Source: Pseudomonas sp. PB106
GTDB taxonomy: Bacteria; Pseudomonadota; Gammaproteobacteria; Pseudomonadales; Pseudomonadaceae
Direction of reading: 5' to 3'
Assembly (NCBI RefSeq): GCF_009764645.1
Contig: NZ_RWIM01000078.1
Coordinates: 80,194-144,193, forward strand
Length of the DNA stretch: 64,000 nt
Shown here piece after piece: positions 23,866 through 31,189 of the stretch. The notes under the pieces were generated by a model. That model saw only the letters and a program-made list of their open reading frames with translations, was not told where the DNA came from and ran no database searches. Each line of letters begins with the position of its first letter. The first letter of the stretch is position 1. Both the position numbers and the translations under genes were made by a program.

Positions 23866-24324
23866 GTGAGCACAATCATCAGCGCACAGGACTTACACAT
23901 CGACCTTGAAGGTGCAAACGAAGCCGGGCTGTTCAAATGGCTGCTCGCCAGTTTCCTGATGGGCAAAAGAATACAGGGCGCGATTGCCGCCAAGGCGTAC
24001 CAAGTGATCGTCGAGCAGCACCAGTGCGATACGCCACAGAAAATCGCCCATCGCACTCACCGTCAGTTGGTGGTGATGCTGGGGCAAGCGCATTACGTGC
24101 GTTACGACGAGACCACGGCGACGCGGTTATTGGCACTGGCCAAGAAGCTGAACACCGAATACGCCGGCAAGGTCAGCAACATCGTCGCGGCGAGCGCTGA
24201 TCGGCAGGCGTTCGAAAAACGCTTGTCGGAATTTGAAGGGGTAGGGCCGAAGACGGTGGAGATTTTCATGCGGGAAGCTGCCGCTGCGCTGTACCGGCCG
24301 TCGACACGCGCCTCAAAAGATTGA
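23866..24324 (+). CDS. Helix-hairpin-helix DNA repair-type protein
   Basis: This 152-residue protein looks like a shortened endonuclease III/HhH-GPD fold. It has SFLMGKRIQGAIAAKAYQVI near the start and the hairpin LSEFEGVGPKTVEIFMREAA at 118-137. The usual catalytic Lys of bifunctional glycosylases and the 4Fe-4S cysteines are absent, so glycosylase activity is doubtful. Relatives are often labelled DNA methylase without good reason. The start is GTG 23866 with AAGGA 8 bases upstream. It follows the ZIP gene by 28 bases, probably in the same transcript. Confidence 0.72.
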   Translation: MSTIISAQDLHIDLEGANEAGLFKWLLASFLMGKRIQGAIAAKAYQVIVEQHQCDTPQKIAHRTHRQLVVMLGQAHYVRYDETTATRLLALAKKLNTEYAGKVSNIVAASADRQAFEKRLSEFEGVGPKTVEIFMREAAAALYRPSTRASKD

Positions 24325-24399
24325 ACATCGGCTCTTGCCAGCCAGACCCATAAGAAAAACCGCTTACCCGTGAGCCATTGCCGAGTGGAGATACCCTTG

Positions 24400-25497
24400 A
24401 TGAACGACCTTCCAGCAGCCAGCATTGCCGTCAGGCCATTGCCCTTCGAACCTTCTTTCGAGCAGATCCCCGATGACGAGGCGCAGACCAGCGCGGAGCT
24501 GGCCGAAGCCCTGCATTCGATTATGCAAACCACCTTCAATGACAACGGTCACGCCACGCGTAGCGTGCATGCCAAGGCCCACGGATTGCTGCGCGGGCGC
24601 ATCACGGTGCTCGACAATCTGCCGGCTGAACTCGCTCAAGGCGTCTTTGCGACGCCGGGGACATTGCCGGTGGTGATGCGCTTTTCGACCAACCCTGGCG
24701 ACATTCTCGATGACAAGGTGTCGACCCCTAGAGGCTTGGCGCTGAAGATCATTGGCGTTGAAGGGGAGCGCCTGCCCGGCAGCGATGGGGCGGTCACTCA
24801 GGATTTTGTGATGATCAATGCCAAAGCCTTTACCTCCGCCACGCCCAAGGCTTTTCTCAAGTCGCTCAAAATGCTGGCGAAGACCACGGACAAGGCTCCG
24901 GGTTTGAAGAAAGCTTTTTCCGCAGTGCTGCGCGGCGTGGAAGCCGCCATCGAATCGGTCGGCGGCGAAAGTGGAACGTTGAAGAGCCTCGGCGGCCACC
25001 CGCAAACACATATTCTCGGGGAAAGCTTCAGCACCGTCGCGCCGATCCTGTATGGCGCCTACTACGCGAAACTGGCAGTGGTGCCGATCTCTCCTGCACT
25101 AACGGCTTTGACCGATCAGCACGTTGATTTTGCCGACAATCCCGATGGCCTGCGCCACGCGGTGAAAGCGTATTTCGCGCAGAATTCGGCGATCTGGGAG
25201 GTTCGCGTGCAACTGGCGACTGACCTGGAAAAAATGCCGATTGAAGACGCGTCGGTTGAGTGGCCGGAAAAACTCAGTCCTTACCTCACCGTCGCTCGAA
25301 TCGAAGTCGACGCACAGGACGCTTGGACCAGCGAAAACGTTGAAGAGATTGACGATGGCATGTCGTTCAGCCCTTGGCATGGCTTGGCGGCTCATCGCCC
25401 ATTGGGCGGGGTGATGCGGGTCAGGAAACCTTCCTATGAAATGTCGGCAGGCTTTCGCGCTGAACATAACGGCTGCCCCATTCACGAGCCGCGTTAA
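24400..25497 (+). CDS. Catalase-fold haem protein (small catalase family)
   Basis: This 365-residue protein has the catalase core motif FSTNPGDILDDKVSTPRGLA, followed by LKIIG, and the distal-His region in GHATRSVHAKAHGLLRGRIT. Later come QDFVMINAKAF and a proximal region near PILYGAYYAKLAVVP. It is shorter than monofunctional catalases and fits the catalase-related family that includes peroxidase-like and lipoxygenase-partner proteins. Activity may be peroxidatic rather than catalatic. GGAG lies 9 bases before ATG 24400. It is the second peroxide-type enzyme in this cluster. Confidence 0.82.
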   Translation: MNDLPAASIAVRPLPFEPSFEQIPDDEAQTSAELAEALHSIMQTTFNDNGHATRSVHAKAHGLLRGRITVLDNLPAELAQGVFATPGTLPVVMRFSTNPGDILDDKVSTPRGLALKIIGVEGERLPGSDGAVTQDFVMINAKAFTSATPKAFLKSLKMLAKTTDKAPGLKKAFSAVLRGVEAAIESVGGESGTLKSLGGHPQTHILGESFSTVAPILYGAYYAKLAVVPISPALTALTDQHVDFADNPDGLRHAVKAYFAQNSAIWEVRVQLATDLEKMPIEDASVEWPEKLSPYLTVARIEVDAQDAWTSENVEEIDDGMSFSPWHGLAAHRPLGGVMRVRKPSYEMSAGFRAEHNGCPIHEPR

Positions 25498-25508
25498 CGT
25501 CGAGCACG

Positions 25509-25555
25509 AATCAGCCTCCATCCGTCGACTGCGCTGAACCACCGCGAGGCTGATT
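25509..25555 (+). terminator. Possible terminator after catalase-family gene
   Basis: AATCAGCCTC and GAGGCTGATT form a perfect 10-base stem with a long loop, followed by GTTTC, 12 bases past the stop codon. Confidence 0.55.
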
Positions 25556-25565
25556 GTTTCTACCG

Positions 25566-25590
25566 GGGGAGTCTTTAAGGAGTGCTCCCC
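25566..25590 (+). promoter_or_regulatory. Hairpin holding the ribosome site of the small gene at 25592
   Basis: GGGGAG (25566-25571) and CTCCCC (25585-25590) can pair with AAGGAG (25577-25582) in the loop, immediately before ATG 25592. This could limit translation until the stem opens. Confidence 0.4.
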
Positions 25591-25591
25591 T

Positions 25592-25804
25592 ATGTTCGAT
25601 CAGCAAAAAAAAGCAAAACTGGCGGCATGGCGCAAACTGGCGACGCAATCGCCGATGCGTCTGGATCCGGAGGAGCAGTACGACGAGTTACTCAAAGCCG
25701 CCGATGAGATGGAAGAGCAGGGATTGATCACCAGCGCCGAATGGCGGCAACTGGTGCGGGATGCAGGGAGTGTGTTTACCGGCGAGAACGGGCGGACACA
25801 GTGA
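25592..25804 (+). CDS. Small helical protein, paralogue of the gene at 21420
   Basis: This 70-residue soluble protein has a Lys-rich start (FDQQKKAKLAAWRKLA), then the shared block DPEEQYDELLKAADEMEEQG. No family name is known to me. AAGGAG lies in the loop of a GC stem just upstream. Its stop lies 34 bases before the oxidase subunit I start. The position beside the oxidase and the paralogue beside Mn-catalase suggest a common stress role, but this is only context. Confidence 0.65.
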   Translation: MFDQQKKAKLAAWRKLATQSPMRLDPEEQYDELLKAADEMEEQGLITSAEWRQLVRDAGSVFTGENGRTQ

Positions 25805-25838
25805 ACACCGGGGTACTTTCCAGCGGGTCAATGTCTGC

Positions 25839-27215
25839 ATGGACACCATCGATTCAGCGCTAATGGCGGCACGTGCTCAGTTCGCGATCACGATCAGTTT
25901 CCATATCGTGCTGGCGGCTTTTACGATCGGCTTGGCCAACTTTCTCATGGTGCTGGAAGCCTTGTGGTTGAAAACCGGGCGCAAGGTTTATCTGGACGTC
26001 TATCGATACTGGTTGAAGGTGTTCGCGCTGAATGTGGCGGTGGGCACAGCGTCCGGACTGATCCTTGAATATCAGTTCGGACTGAACTGGTCGCGCCTCT
26101 CGGTGCAGGCCGGCGATATTCTCGGCCCGCTGATGTTTTATGAAATATTGGCGGCGTTTTTCCTCGAAGCCGGGTTCCTCGGCATCATGCTTTTTGGTAT
26201 GAAAAAAGTCGGGCCACGCCTGCACTTTTTTGCGACGTGCGCGGTGGCGGTCGGTTCGCTGCTCAGCGCTTTCTGGATTCTCTCCGCCAATTCCTGGATG
26301 CACACGCCCGCTGGCTATTCGATTGCCGCAGACGGTCGGTTCATTGCCGACGATTGGTGGGCGATCATTTTCAATCCATCGTTTCCCTATCGACTGGTGC
26401 ACATGACCTTGGCCGCGTTGCTGGGCAGCGCCACCTTTGTCGGTGGCGTCAGCGCCTGGCAATTGCTCAAGGACTCGGACAATCCCCGGGCGCGGGTGCA
26501 ATTCTCGATGGCGCTGTGGGTGATCGTCGTGTTGACGCCGTTGCAGATGGTGGTCGGCGATTTGCACGGCCAGAACAGTCTCGACCACCAGCCGCAAAAG
26601 GTCGCTGCCATCGAGGGATCCTGGACGCGGCCAGCGCAAGGGGCAGGGGAACCGCTGCGCTTGTTTGCCTGGCCGGACATGACCGAGCGGCGTAACCATT
26701 GGGAATTGGCGATTCCCCGGATCGGCTCGCTGTACTTGCGCCACGACTTGAGTAGCACGATTGCCGCGCTGGACGAGTTTCCGCGTGCTGACATCCCGCC
26801 CGTGGCGCCGGTGTTTTTTGCCTTTCGGGTGATGGTCGGGCTGGGCATCCTGATGTTGCTGCAAGGCCTTGTCAGTTTGCGCCTGCGCTGGCGGCAGCGC
26901 CTTCACACGTCACGCGCATGGTTATGGAGTTGCGTGTGGCTGTCACCGGCGGGGTTTCTGGCGATGCTCAGTGGCTGGATCGTCACCGAAATCGGCCGCC
27001 AACCGTTTACGGTGTATGGCCTGATGCGCACGGCGGACAGCCTGTCGTCGGTGTCGCGGGCGCAAGTGCTGGGATCGACCTGGCTGATTCTGCTGTTTTA
27101 TCTGCTGATCTTCGGCATCGGCCTGTGGGTGTTGCTGCGTCTTTTGCGCGAACCGCCGCACGACGATGAACCGGGACCGCAGCCAACCCTGGCGGATGAA
27201 ACGGGCCACTCTTGA
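25839..27215 (+). CDS. cydA: Cytochrome bd-type ubiquinol oxidase subunit I
   Basis: This 458-residue inner-membrane protein has nine or so helices. An early ARAQFAITISFHIVLAAFTI segment contains the haem b595 ligand His. Other landmarks are an ILAAFFLEAGFLGIMLFG segment, a short Q loop with the quinol-site region TPLQMVVGDLHGQ, and the C-terminal EIGRQPFTVYG. The short Q loop and sequence style are those of cyanide-insensitive CioA oxidases. It transfers electrons from quinol to oxygen with low proton gain and resists peroxide and cyanide. ATG 25839 has a weak ribosome site. The subunit II gene follows after 12 bases. Confidence 0.92.
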   Translation: MDTIDSALMAARAQFAITISFHIVLAAFTIGLANFLMVLEALWLKTGRKVYLDVYRYWLKVFALNVAVGTASGLILEYQFGLNWSRLSVQAGDILGPLMFYEILAAFFLEAGFLGIMLFGMKKVGPRLHFFATCAVAVGSLLSAFWILSANSWMHTPAGYSIAADGRFIADDWWAIIFNPSFPYRLVHMTLAALLGSATFVGGVSAWQLLKDSDNPRARVQFSMALWVIVVLTPLQMVVGDLHGQNSLDHQPQKVAAIEGSWTRPAQGAGEPLRLFAWPDMTERRNHWELAIPRIGSLYLRHDLSSTIAALDEFPRADIPPVAPVFFAFRVMVGLGILMLLQGLVSLRLRWRQRLHTSRAWLWSCVWLSPAGFLAMLSGWIVTEIGRQPFTVYGLMRTADSLSSVSRAQVLGSTWLILLFYLLIFGIGLWVLLRLLREPPHDDEPGPQPTLADETGHS

Positions 27216-27227
27216 GGATGCGCAGCC

Positions 27228-28229
27228 ATGGAAATCGAGTGGATCACCCTATTGTGTGCCGGCGCCTTGGCGTTCTCGGTGATGAACTATGTGTTGCTCG
27301 ACGGCACCGATCTGGGCGTTGGTGTGCTGATGGGCCTGACCCGTGACCCCAAGGATCGCCGCGCCATGGCCGTGACGATTTTGCCGATCTGGGATGCCAA
27401 CGAGACGTGGCTGGTACTCGGCGGCGGCGGACTGTTGGCGTTGTTTCCGCTGGCGTATGCCGTGCTGCTGCCGGCGGTGTATTGGCCTTTTATCCTGATG
27501 TTCGTGGCGCTGATTGTCCGTGCGGTGGCCCTGGAATTTCGCGACCACGCCCCCAGCGAGCGCTGCAAGCGAGCCGTCGATGGATTATTGCTGTGTGGTT
27601 CACTGGTCACCGGAATGACCCAAGGTGTGGTGCTCGGCACGCTGGTGCAAGGGGTTGTTCACGAGGGCGGTCAGTACACCGGCAATGGCAGCGAATGGCT
27701 CGCGCCGTTTCCTTTGTTCTGTGGCGTGGTGCTGGTTGTCGGCTACACGTGGCTCGGCGCGTGCTGGTTGTACTGGCGCTGCGTAGAACAGTTGCACCGG
27801 CGCTCGGCGTGGCAAGCCCGGGCACTGGCGCTGATGACCGTGCTGTTGCTGGTGGTACTGGTCGGTTGGACCGCGACGTTACAAGTGCAATATGCGCAGC
27901 GGCTGACTGATCCACGGGTGTGGATTTCGGCGAGCGTAGTGCTCGCAGGGTTACTGGTCGTATTCACGCTGGGGTTTGGCGCGCGTTGGCACTGCGTACC
28001 GTTGTTCGCCGCTCTCGGCGTGTTCGTGCTGGCTTTTGCCTTGATGCTGGTCGCGCTGTATCCGTTGATTGTTCCGCCCGATCTCACCTTGCAAGCGGCG
28101 ACGTCGAGCCCGAAAAGCCAAATGTTCATGCTGATCGGTTTCGCCGTGCTGATCCCGGTGACGCTGATTTACAACACCTACGGCTTTCGCGTGTTCAGCG
28201 GCAAGGTTCGCGTCAGCGGGCAGGCGTGA
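27228..28229 (+). CDS. cydB: Cytochrome bd-type ubiquinol oxidase subunit II
   Basis: This 333-residue protein has eight or nine membrane helices with the subunit II signatures YVLLDGTDLGVGVLMGL and PIWDANETWLVLGGGGLLAL, and a late PVTLIYNTYGFRVFSGK. It pairs with the preceding subunit I; GAGGATGCGCAGCC precedes the ATG. No CydX-like small third subunit is visible in the 13 bases before the convergent GGDEF-EAL gene. Confidence 0.93.
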   Translation: MEIEWITLLCAGALAFSVMNYVLLDGTDLGVGVLMGLTRDPKDRRAMAVTILPIWDANETWLVLGGGGLLALFPLAYAVLLPAVYWPFILMFVALIVRAVALEFRDHAPSERCKRAVDGLLLCGSLVTGMTQGVVLGTLVQGVVHEGGQYTGNGSEWLAPFPLFCGVVLVVGYTWLGACWLYWRCVEQLHRRSAWQARALALMTVLLLVVLVGWTATLQVQYAQRLTDPRVWISASVVLAGLLVVFTLGFGARWHCVPLFAALGVFVLAFALMLVALYPLIVPPDLTLQAATSSPKSQMFMLIGFAVLIPVTLIYNTYGFRVFSGKVRVSGQA

Positions 28230-28242
28230 CGGGACAATCGGC

Positions 28243-30855
28243 TCAGGTCACGCGACCTTTCTTATGCGCAGGCTGCGTGCTTCTGGAACGTTGCAACAAC
28301 TGCGCGAACGCTGCCTTGTCGATCGGTCGACTCATGAAATAGCCCTGCACCTCGTTGCATTGGTCCTTGCCGAGAATCTCCAGTTGTTCTTCGGTCTCGA
28401 CGCCCTCGGCGGTGACGGTCAGGCCCATGGCTTTGCCGAGCCCGATGATGGCTTGCACCACTGCACGGTCATTGGTGCCACTGCTGATCGAGGCGATGAA
28501 GCGCTTGTCGATCTTGATGCCGTCGAACGGATAGGCGCGCAGGTAACCGAGGGATGAATAGCCGGTACCGAAGTCATCCATGTTCAGGCGCACGCCGAGT
28601 TCCTTGAGGGCATTCATGGTGGTCAGCGCGCCGTCGGTGTCGTTGAGCATCACGTTTTCGGTGATCTCCAGTTCCAGACGGCTGGCCGGGAAACGGGTTT
28701 GCACCAGCACTTCACGCACATCCTCGACCACGTCGCTGACGGCGAATTGTGCCGGCGACAGGTTCACCGACAGCAGAATGTCCACCGGCCAAGTCAACGC
28801 GGTTTCGCACGCCTCGCGCAACACCCAACGACCCAGCGGCACGATCAGGTCGGTTTGCTCGGCCAGTGGAATAAACAGGTCCGGCCCGAGCAAGCCCTGA
28901 GTCGGGTGCTGCCAGCGCACCAGCGCTTCGACGGAGACGATCTGCTGGCCATCGACTTTGTAGCGCGGCTGGTAGTGCAAAACGAATTCGTTGTGTTTGA
29001 GCGCGTGGCGCAGGTCATCTTCCAGCTGTCGGCGGGTCTGGATCTGGTCGCTCATGTGCGCTTCGAAATAGCACCAGGTGTTCTTGCCCTCGGACTTGGC
29101 CTTGTACAGCGCGATGTCGGCGTAGCGGATCAAATCGCTGGCGACATAGCCGTGGCGGCGACTAAGCGCGATGCCGATGCTCGCGCCGATGTGCAGCGGA
29201 TGCTGTTCGAAGAGCACCGGTTGATGCAGGCTGCCGATCAGCCGCGTGCAGAACTTGTCGATTTCGTTGGGGCTGTCCATGCCATTGAGTACCACCACGA
29301 ACTCGTCGCCACCGAGCCTGGCGACGATGTCGTGTTCGCGGGTGCATTCACGCAGGCGCGCGGCGACTTCCTGCAGCACCGCATCGCCGGCCGGGTGGCC
29401 GAGGGAATCGTTGATCGGCTTGAAGTTATCGAGGTCGATCATCAGCAGCGACAGCGCCGGCGCGTGTTCCTTGAGCAGCAGGGCATCCTCCAGATAGCGC
29501 GCCAGTTTGTTGCGGTTGGGCAGTCCGGTCAGGGCGTCGTGCATCGACAGGTGCTGAATCTGCGCGTGGGCGGCGACCTCGTCGGTGATGTCGCTGGCGG
29601 TGCCGCGATAGCCGATGACCGTGTTCTTGTCATAAATCGGCCGCGCCGACAGGCGACAGTGACGCTGCTGGCCGGCATGGTCACGGTAGGTGCAACGCAA
29701 GTCGCTGGCGTTGGTCTCCTCGGTCAGCTTGCGCAGCCACAATTCCAGTGGCGTGGTGTCGCAACACAGCAACTGACCAATGTCTTGCCCCAGCCACAGG
29801 GTGTGCGGGTAACCGGTGACTTCGCTGAAACGCGCCGACAGATACGTCAGCGACAAGTCGCGGTCGACTTCCCAGATCCAGTCCGACGCCGCTTCCGCCA
29901 CGGCGCGAAAACGTTCTTCGCTGGCTTCCAGGCCACGGTTGACCGACTCTAGCGCCTGGTTGGAGGCCTGCATCACCGCGAAGCTTTTATCGACGTATTG
30001 CGAAGAGCGCAGGGCATGGCGGAAGAAGTAGGCGGTCAGCAACATCAGCACCAGCATCGTCGCGCCAAGCGTCGGCAACAATGACCACAACAGTTGTTGG
30101 CCGGGACGTTCCTGGTCGGCGACGAGACTGAAACCGGTGTTGTCCAGTGCCACCCGTGGCCGGTCTGGAGCGATGCTGTCATTCGGGGCGAGGGTCAGAT
30201 TGCTCAGGCCATAGCCGCTGCCGATGGCGCGCAATTTGGTCGGGGTGAGTTTGTCGACGAACACCAGCACAGAGGTTTTCTGCGGATCGCCCAACGGACG
30301 TTCATCGTTGGGCATGATCGCTGCCGCCGACACCAAGGCTGGCCAGCCTTCGAACAGTGAGTAAACGCTGACAGGTTTGCTCAGGTCGGGCTGGCTCTGA
30401 ACCTGATGCACCAGCGCGGCGGCGGGCATTTGCAGAAACTCGGCGATGTCCGAATCGAGCAACTGACCGCGCACCACGGCGTAGCGGGTGCGTTCGCGAT
30501 CAAGGACGAACACGCCGTCATAACCGTCGGTGGTGAACAGGGTTTTACCGATGTTTTGCTCGGTGTACGCCCAATCGATGTCGACCGGATCGCCCAAGTG
30601 CTCATAGGCCGTGGTCCAGTAAGCGTAACTGCTGATGTAGTTTTTCGAGGCCGTGATGCGGTTTTCCAGCGCGCGGGCCGAGTAAAATCCGGTTTCTTCG
30701 ACTTCTTCACGGTCGAGACGGTTGGCAATGCCCAGCAGGGCGACGCTGGCTGCTATGACTCCGGTGACAAACAGCGCGCCGACGGCGACCGCCAGACGCC
30801 GGGTGACGGCACCTTGCCGGGGTGGAAGGGGCGCCGCATAGCTGGAAATGTCCAT
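28243..30855 (-). CDS. Membrane sensor with PAS, GGDEF and EAL domains
   Basis: This 870-residue protein has a first membrane helix near 23-45 and a periplasmic CHASE4-type sensor (FYSARALENRITASKNYISS, then YAYW). A second helix near 258-280 is followed by a PAS domain (ASDWIWEVDRDLSLTYLSAR), then GGDEF and EAL domains. The cyclase site RLGGDEF is intact. The phosphodiesterase site is also intact (EALVRW, ITENVM, DDFGTGYSS, KIDKRF, AEGVET). It could therefore make or degrade cyclic di-GMP, with direction set by the sensor. The start at 30855 has AAGGACGAG upstream. It is convergent with the oxidase genes, only 13 bases away. Confidence 0.92.
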   Translation of the reverse strand: MDISSYAAPLPPRQGAVTRRLAVAVGALFVTGVIAASVALLGIANRLDREEVEETGFYSARALENRITASKNYISSYAYWTTAYEHLGDPVDIDWAYTEQNIGKTLFTTDGYDGVFVLDRERTRYAVVRGQLLDSDIAEFLQMPAAALVHQVQSQPDLSKPVSVYSLFEGWPALVSAAAIMPNDERPLGDPQKTSVLVFVDKLTPTKLRAIGSGYGLSNLTLAPNDSIAPDRPRVALDNTGFSLVADQERPGQQLLWSLLPTLGATMLVLMLLTAYFFRHALRSSQYVDKSFAVMQASNQALESVNRGLEASEERFRAVAEAASDWIWEVDRDLSLTYLSARFSEVTGYPHTLWLGQDIGQLLCCDTTPLELWLRKLTEETNASDLRCTYRDHAGQQRHCRLSARPIYDKNTVIGYRGTASDITDEVAAHAQIQHLSMHDALTGLPNRNKLARYLEDALLLKEHAPALSLLMIDLDNFKPINDSLGHPAGDAVLQEVAARLRECTREHDIVARLGGDEFVVVLNGMDSPNEIDKFCTRLIGSLHQPVLFEQHPLHIGASIGIALSRRHGYVASDLIRYADIALYKAKSEGKNTWCYFEAHMSDQIQTRRQLEDDLRHALKHNEFVLHYQPRYKVDGQQIVSVEALVRWQHPTQGLLGPDLFIPLAEQTDLIVPLGRWVLREACETALTWPVDILLSVNLSPAQFAVSDVVEDVREVLVQTRFPASRLELEITENVMLNDTDGALTTMNALKELGVRLNMDDFGTGYSSLGYLRAYPFDGIKIDKRFIASISSGTNDRAVVQAIIGLGKAMGLTVTAEGVETEEQLEILGKDQCNEVQGYFMSRPIDKAAFAQLLQRSRSTQPAHKKGRVT

Positions 30856-31189
30856 GTGCTCGTCCTTGATCCGCTGTCTGTTAAATCTAGAACCACAGCG
30901 CGGGCGCAATGTTCCGACGGTTCTACATGACTGCTTCCAAAGCGTAGTGAACGCCGCGAAATTTGCGCTCTCTGGGCGCGATCAGGCGACCACTGGCCGG
31001 GCGCAATCGGGCGGGGAAGTGCATATCGAGTCACGGGCGCTCGGGTCCGCGAGCTGCTGGCCAGATAGCCCGCCAAAGTGGCGCTGCCAGCGGGGCGCCG
31101 GTCAGCGGCCGATCCCGAAAGCACGAGACTTCCCGCTGAAAAACCGGATAATGGCGGCCATTCGTTTAGCCGTATTCTGGTAATCCCGC
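30856..31189. other. Gene-free divergent control region
   Basis: This gap lies between the leftward GGDEF-EAL gene and the rightward ycaO fusion. GC-rich sequence with short inverted motifs is present. The only promoter-like element noticed is GGATAATGG near 31143-31151 in the right orientation for ycaO. No gene or RNA is supported. Confidence 0.5.
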
